From contig NZ_PTLZ01000004.1 in NCBI RefSeq assembly GCF_003293745.1, positions 62,001 through 126,000 on the forward strand: a stretch of 64,000 nucleotides of DNA, given 5' to 3'. The notes under the pieces are model-generated. The model was not told the DNA's origin, did not search any database, and saw only the letters and a program-made list of their open reading frames with translations. This stretch comes from Herminiimonas fonticola (GTDB lineage Bacteria > Pseudomonadota > Gammaproteobacteria > Burkholderiales > Burkholderiaceae_D). A program made the translations under genes and the position numbers. Below, piece by piece: positions 61,534 to 64,000 of this stretch; position 1 is the first letter of the stretch, and every line of letters begins with the position of its first letter.

Positions 61534-62301
61534 ATGTCACAGCATTGGATTCGTTTTAGTCACGCAGGTAATACACAATTCGGTACGCTTGAAGGCGACA
61601 GCATTCAAGTTTACACAGGCGACATGTATGCCAATCCGGTCAAAACCAGCACTGTCTTGAATCTTAATGACGTCAAAGTGTTGATGCCTACCGAGCCAAC
61701 CAAAATCATCGCGATGTGGAACAACTTCCACGCCTTGGCAAAAAAATTGAATTTGGCAGATCCAGCCGAACCTTTGTATCTGATCAAATCGCCAAACTCG
61801 TATTTGAATCCAGGCGAAACAATCGAGAAGCCGCCTACAGACGAAAAAATTGTCTTTGAAGGTGAACTCGGTATCGTGATCGGCAAAACAGCCAAGCGCG
61901 TTTCCGAAGCAGATGCTTTGGATTACGTGTTCGGTTACACCGTCGCTAACGACGTAACTGTTGCCGACATCCTGAACCGCGATGCATCGTTCGCACAGTG
62001 GGTCCGTGCAAAAGGTCTGGATACCTTCTGCCCATTCGGCCCTGTTGTGGCAACTGGCATCGACCCGACCACACTGGTCGTCAAAACAATTCTGAATGGC
62101 GATATCCGTCAAGACTATCCGATCAGCGACATGCGCTTTTCGGTCCAGCAACTGGTGAGTCTGATTTCCGCCGACATGACGCTGAATCCTGGCGACATCA
62201 TCCTGTGCGGCACCTCTGTTGGTGTCGGCTCGATGAAGCCGAACAGCGTCATCGAGATCGAGATTGCCGGTATCGGCAAACTCACAAACGATTTTAAATA
62301 A
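61534..62301 (+). CDS. Fumarylacetoacetate hydrolase family protein
   Basis: A 255-residue enzyme of the FAH superfamily, whose members hydrolyse or decarboxylate beta-keto or acylpyruvate acids. The metal site has FEGELGIVIGK and the conserved aspartate in VANDVTVADI. CGTSVGVGSMKPNSVIEIE is the C-terminal family motif. The gene ends 18 bases before a ketopantoate-reductase-like gene, likely one operon. Substrate unknown; the usual 2-oxo-3-deoxy or acylpyruvate acids are candidates. Confidence 0.86.
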   Translation: MSQHWIRFSHAGNTQFGTLEGDSIQVYTGDMYANPVKTSTVLNLNDVKVLMPTEPTKIIAMWNNFHALAKKLNLADPAEPLYLIKSPNSYLNPGETIEKPPTDEKIVFEGELGIVIGKTAKRVSEADALDYVFGYTVANDVTVADILNRDASFAQWVRAKGLDTFCPFGPVVATGIDPTTLVVKTILNGDIRQDYPISDMRFSVQQLVSLISADMTLNPGDIILCGTSVGVGSMKPNSVIEIEIAGIGKLTNDFK

Positions 62302-62319
62302 TAGTCGCGAGGTAAGAGT

Positions 62320-63330
62320 ATGAAAATTGCAGTTATTGGAGCAGGCGCGATCGGTGGTTACGTTGGCGTAAAACTGGCATTGGCTGGTGAAGACGTTACG
62401 TTCATCGTGCGCGGTGCAAACCTGGAAGCCATCAGCAAGAACGGCGCCAAGCTGATCATGCATGATGGTTCCGAGCACGTCGCAAAGAACGTCAAAGCAA
62501 CTAACAACTACGATGAAGCGGGTCATCAAGACATCATCGTGTTGGCAATGAAGGCGCATCAACTCGAAGCGATCGCCGACGATCTGCCAAAATTGATCGG
62601 TCCTGAAACCGTCATCGTCACCATGCAAAATGGTATTCCGTTCTGGTACTTCCACAAGCATGGCGGCAAACTGGCTGGCACGCGCGTTGAAAGTGTTGAT
62701 CCGACCGGCAAGATTACCGCCCAGATCCCTGCTGATCGCGTACTTGGTTGCGTCGTCTACCCAGCATCCGAATTGATCGCACCAGGCGTCATCAAGCACA
62801 TTGAAGGTGATCGTTTCCCTATCGGTGAACTCGATGGTTCGATCAGCGAACGTGCAACCCGCGTTTCGGAGTGCTTCACTAAAGCCGGCTTCAAAGCGCC
62901 AGTACTGGAAAACATCCGTTCGGAAATGTGGTTGAAATTGTGGGGCAATCTGACCTTCAATCCAATCAGCGCCTTGTCGCATTCGACCTTGCAAGATATT
63001 TGCCAATTCCCGCTGTCGCGTGAGCTGGCTGCAGCAATGATGACGGAAGCGCAAACGGTCGCGAACAAACTTGGTATTGAGTTCCGCGTCACGCTGGACA
63101 AACGTATCGCTGGTGCTGAAAAAGTCGGCAAGCACAAAACATCAATGCTGCAAGACGTTGAAGCCGGTCGCGATCCAGAGATCGACGCATTGGTAGGTTC
63201 GGTGGTTGAGCTTGGTCGTTTGACTGAAACACCAACACCGCATATCAATACGGTCTACGCACTGGTCAAATTGCTGGCGAAAACCATGGATGAAGAATCC
63301 GGTCAGATCAAGCTGCAAAAAATCGCTTAA
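62320..63330 (+). CDS. Ketopantoate reductase family protein
   Basis: A 336-residue NADPH-dependent oxidoreductase of the PanE/ApbA family. The nucleotide motif is VIGAGAIGGYVGVKLALAG, with KLWGNLTFNPISALS and RDPEIDALVGSVVELG in the C-terminal domain. It may be 2-dehydropantoate 2-reductase, but it is paired with an FAH-type gene and not with panB/C, so another 2-oxoacid is possible. It lies 18 bases after the FAH-family gene. Confidence 0.83.
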   Translation: MKIAVIGAGAIGGYVGVKLALAGEDVTFIVRGANLEAISKNGAKLIMHDGSEHVAKNVKATNNYDEAGHQDIIVLAMKAHQLEAIADDLPKLIGPETVIVTMQNGIPFWYFHKHGGKLAGTRVESVDPTGKITAQIPADRVLGCVVYPASELIAPGVIKHIEGDRFPIGELDGSISERATRVSECFTKAGFKAPVLENIRSEMWLKLWGNLTFNPISALSHSTLQDICQFPLSRELAAAMMTEAQTVANKLGIEFRVTLDKRIAGAEKVGKHKTSMLQDVEAGRDPEIDALVGSVVELGRLTETPTPHINTVYALVKLLAKTMDEESGQIKLQKIA

Positions 63331-63343
63331 TTCAGTAAAGACG

Positions 63344-63380
63344 AAAAGCCCATGAAATTGTTTTCATGGGCTTTTTTTTT
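63344..63380 (+). terminator. Terminator after the ketopantoate-reductase-like gene
   Basis: AAAAGCCCATGAAA pairs with TTTCATGGGCTTTT over TTGT, with a long T run. Confidence 0.9.
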
Positions 63381-63928
63381 GAAATATTTTTGAATTCAGG
63401 GAATTCTGAGTGACGTAGCACTAAAGCCTGTTGATAAATTTTCATTTTTTATATTGAGGACTACGTATAAATACGTATGTCAATTTAGGCAAAGTTTTTC
63501 CCAATTTGCCTTGCAAGGATGGCACACTCACACAAAGCGGAAGAAATACGCAATATATAAGTAGCTGATGTTTCAGATTTGAGAAGATAAGTTGTTCGAT
63601 GATAGCCGCATATAAAAATTGGCACGTCGCAGCGATTTGATCGTTGAGTTGGCAAATACGAGAAATGGAGCTCGTAAATGCAGCGCAATAACTCTAAAAA
63701 AGTTACTCAAATGAAATGTAAAACATGCGATCAAGCAGTGGCCGGAGTCTCGTAAACTTGACGCCGGTCAAGAGAATTTTCAAAGAAAGGCCACACTATC
63801 TTTGAAAATAAAAGTAACTATAAGTTATGTTTGAAGGCATCGTAGTCGCACGATGCCAGTGCTCACAAGGCATCTCGACGCGGCAGTAGTAAAAAAGTAG
63901 TCAAAATTATTATTAATAGGAGACAGCA
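63381..63928 (+). other. AT-rich 548-base upstream region
   Basis: No supportable gene. It contains TACGTA-TAAA-TACGTA (63462-63477), ATTTTCAAAGA/TCTTTGAAAAT (63776-63809) and GGCATCGT/ACGATGCC (63836-63857). It precedes the partial gene at 63929 and must hold its promoter; it may be a long 5' leader. Confidence 0.4.
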
Positions 63929-64000
63929 ATGATCAAGGAATTCTTTTCGCACTCAAGCGGTATCGCAAAGGCAACCGCCGGCGCATTTGCAGCAGTCGCT
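63929..64000 (+). CDS. Start of an unidentified protein (truncated by the window)
   Basis: Only 24 codons are visible, beginning MIKEFFSHSSGIAKATAGAF, with an alanine-rich, mildly hydrophobic end that could be the start of a signal or membrane segment. AGGAGA lies five bases before the ATG, which makes translation likely. The family cannot be named from this length. Confidence 0.7.
   Translation, partial: MIKEFFSHSSGIAKATAGAFAAVA

Noticed and set aside
63485-63688. 67-codon minus-strand frame before the last gene
   Set aside because: No ribosome site, no recognisable composition, and AT-rich non-coding surroundings.

Overview
The window looks like a chromosomal segment of a betaproteobacterium, most likely of the family Oxalobacteraceae (Herminiimonas/Janthinobacterium type). 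This is inferred from protein character and gene order: xseB-ispA-dxs, yggS-proC divergent from pilT-pilU, ubiA/oxyR/recG, queA-tgt-yajC-secD-secF, glcDEF, and a hemP/bfd/tonB-exbB-exbD iron block. I found no insertion sequence, phage gene, CRISPR array, rRNA or tRNA. It is ordinary core chromosome, densely coded, with many perfect intrinsic terminators.

Layout. 0.1-4 kb: exonuclease VII small subunit, isoprenoid precursor synthesis (ispA, dxs) and GTP cyclohydrolase IB. 4-10 kb: cobalamin adenosyltransferase, a LysR regulator and glycolate oxidase glcDEF. 10-14.4 kb: glutathione peroxidase, the twitching ATPases pilU and pilT, then yggS and proC. 14.6-21 kb, minus strand: an RcnB-like protein, a drug-type MFS pump, ubiA, oxyR and recG. 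21-26.7 kb: queuosine genes queA and tgt, then yajC-secD-secF. 26.7-30.6 kb, minus: MarR regulator, two YceI proteins with cytochrome b561, and purB. 30.8-35.1 kb: a GST, bacterioferritin, and the iron/heme block hemP-(unknown)-bfd-tonB-exbB-exbD behind a possible Fur box. 35.3-39.6 kb: an FMN glutamate-synthase-like protein and an operon of four consecutive lipoproteins (CsgG-like, PEGA-like, DUF4810, DUF799/GNA1162). 39.7-45.2 kb: mnmA and a Nudix hydrolase, a hairpin-rich leader before panD, then pntA-pntB. 45.3-52.8 kb: LysR, gcl, hyi, glxR, a glycerate kinase and pyruvate kinase. 52.8-56.2 kb: a TPP riboswitch and thiC-thiS-thiG. 56.3-63.3 kb: quinone oxidoreductase, a CbbR-like LysR, an unknown small protein, sucCD, an FAH-family hydrolase and a ketopantoate-reductase-like protein. 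The window ends 24 codons into a further gene.

How the parts fit. GlcDEF oxidises glycolate to glyoxylate. Gcl, Hyi, GlxR, glycerate 2-kinase and Pyk can carry glyoxylate through tartronate semialdehyde and glycerate to pyruvate, with enolase encoded elsewhere. The gcl set and sucCD use proline codon CCA much more than neighbours such as tgt, which suggests high expression. HemP, TonB-ExbBD, Bfd and bacterioferritin form an iron uptake and storage set.

The most interesting unexplained items are: a series of seven hairpins directly before panD; the four-lipoprotein operon; a chain of overlapping, mutually exclusive hairpins between pyk and the thiC riboswitch; two large perfect palindromes between pilU and pilT; and small uncharacterised proteins in the iron block and beside the CbbR-like regulator. 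All functional calls rest on reading the sequence and on remembered family motifs; no database search was run.
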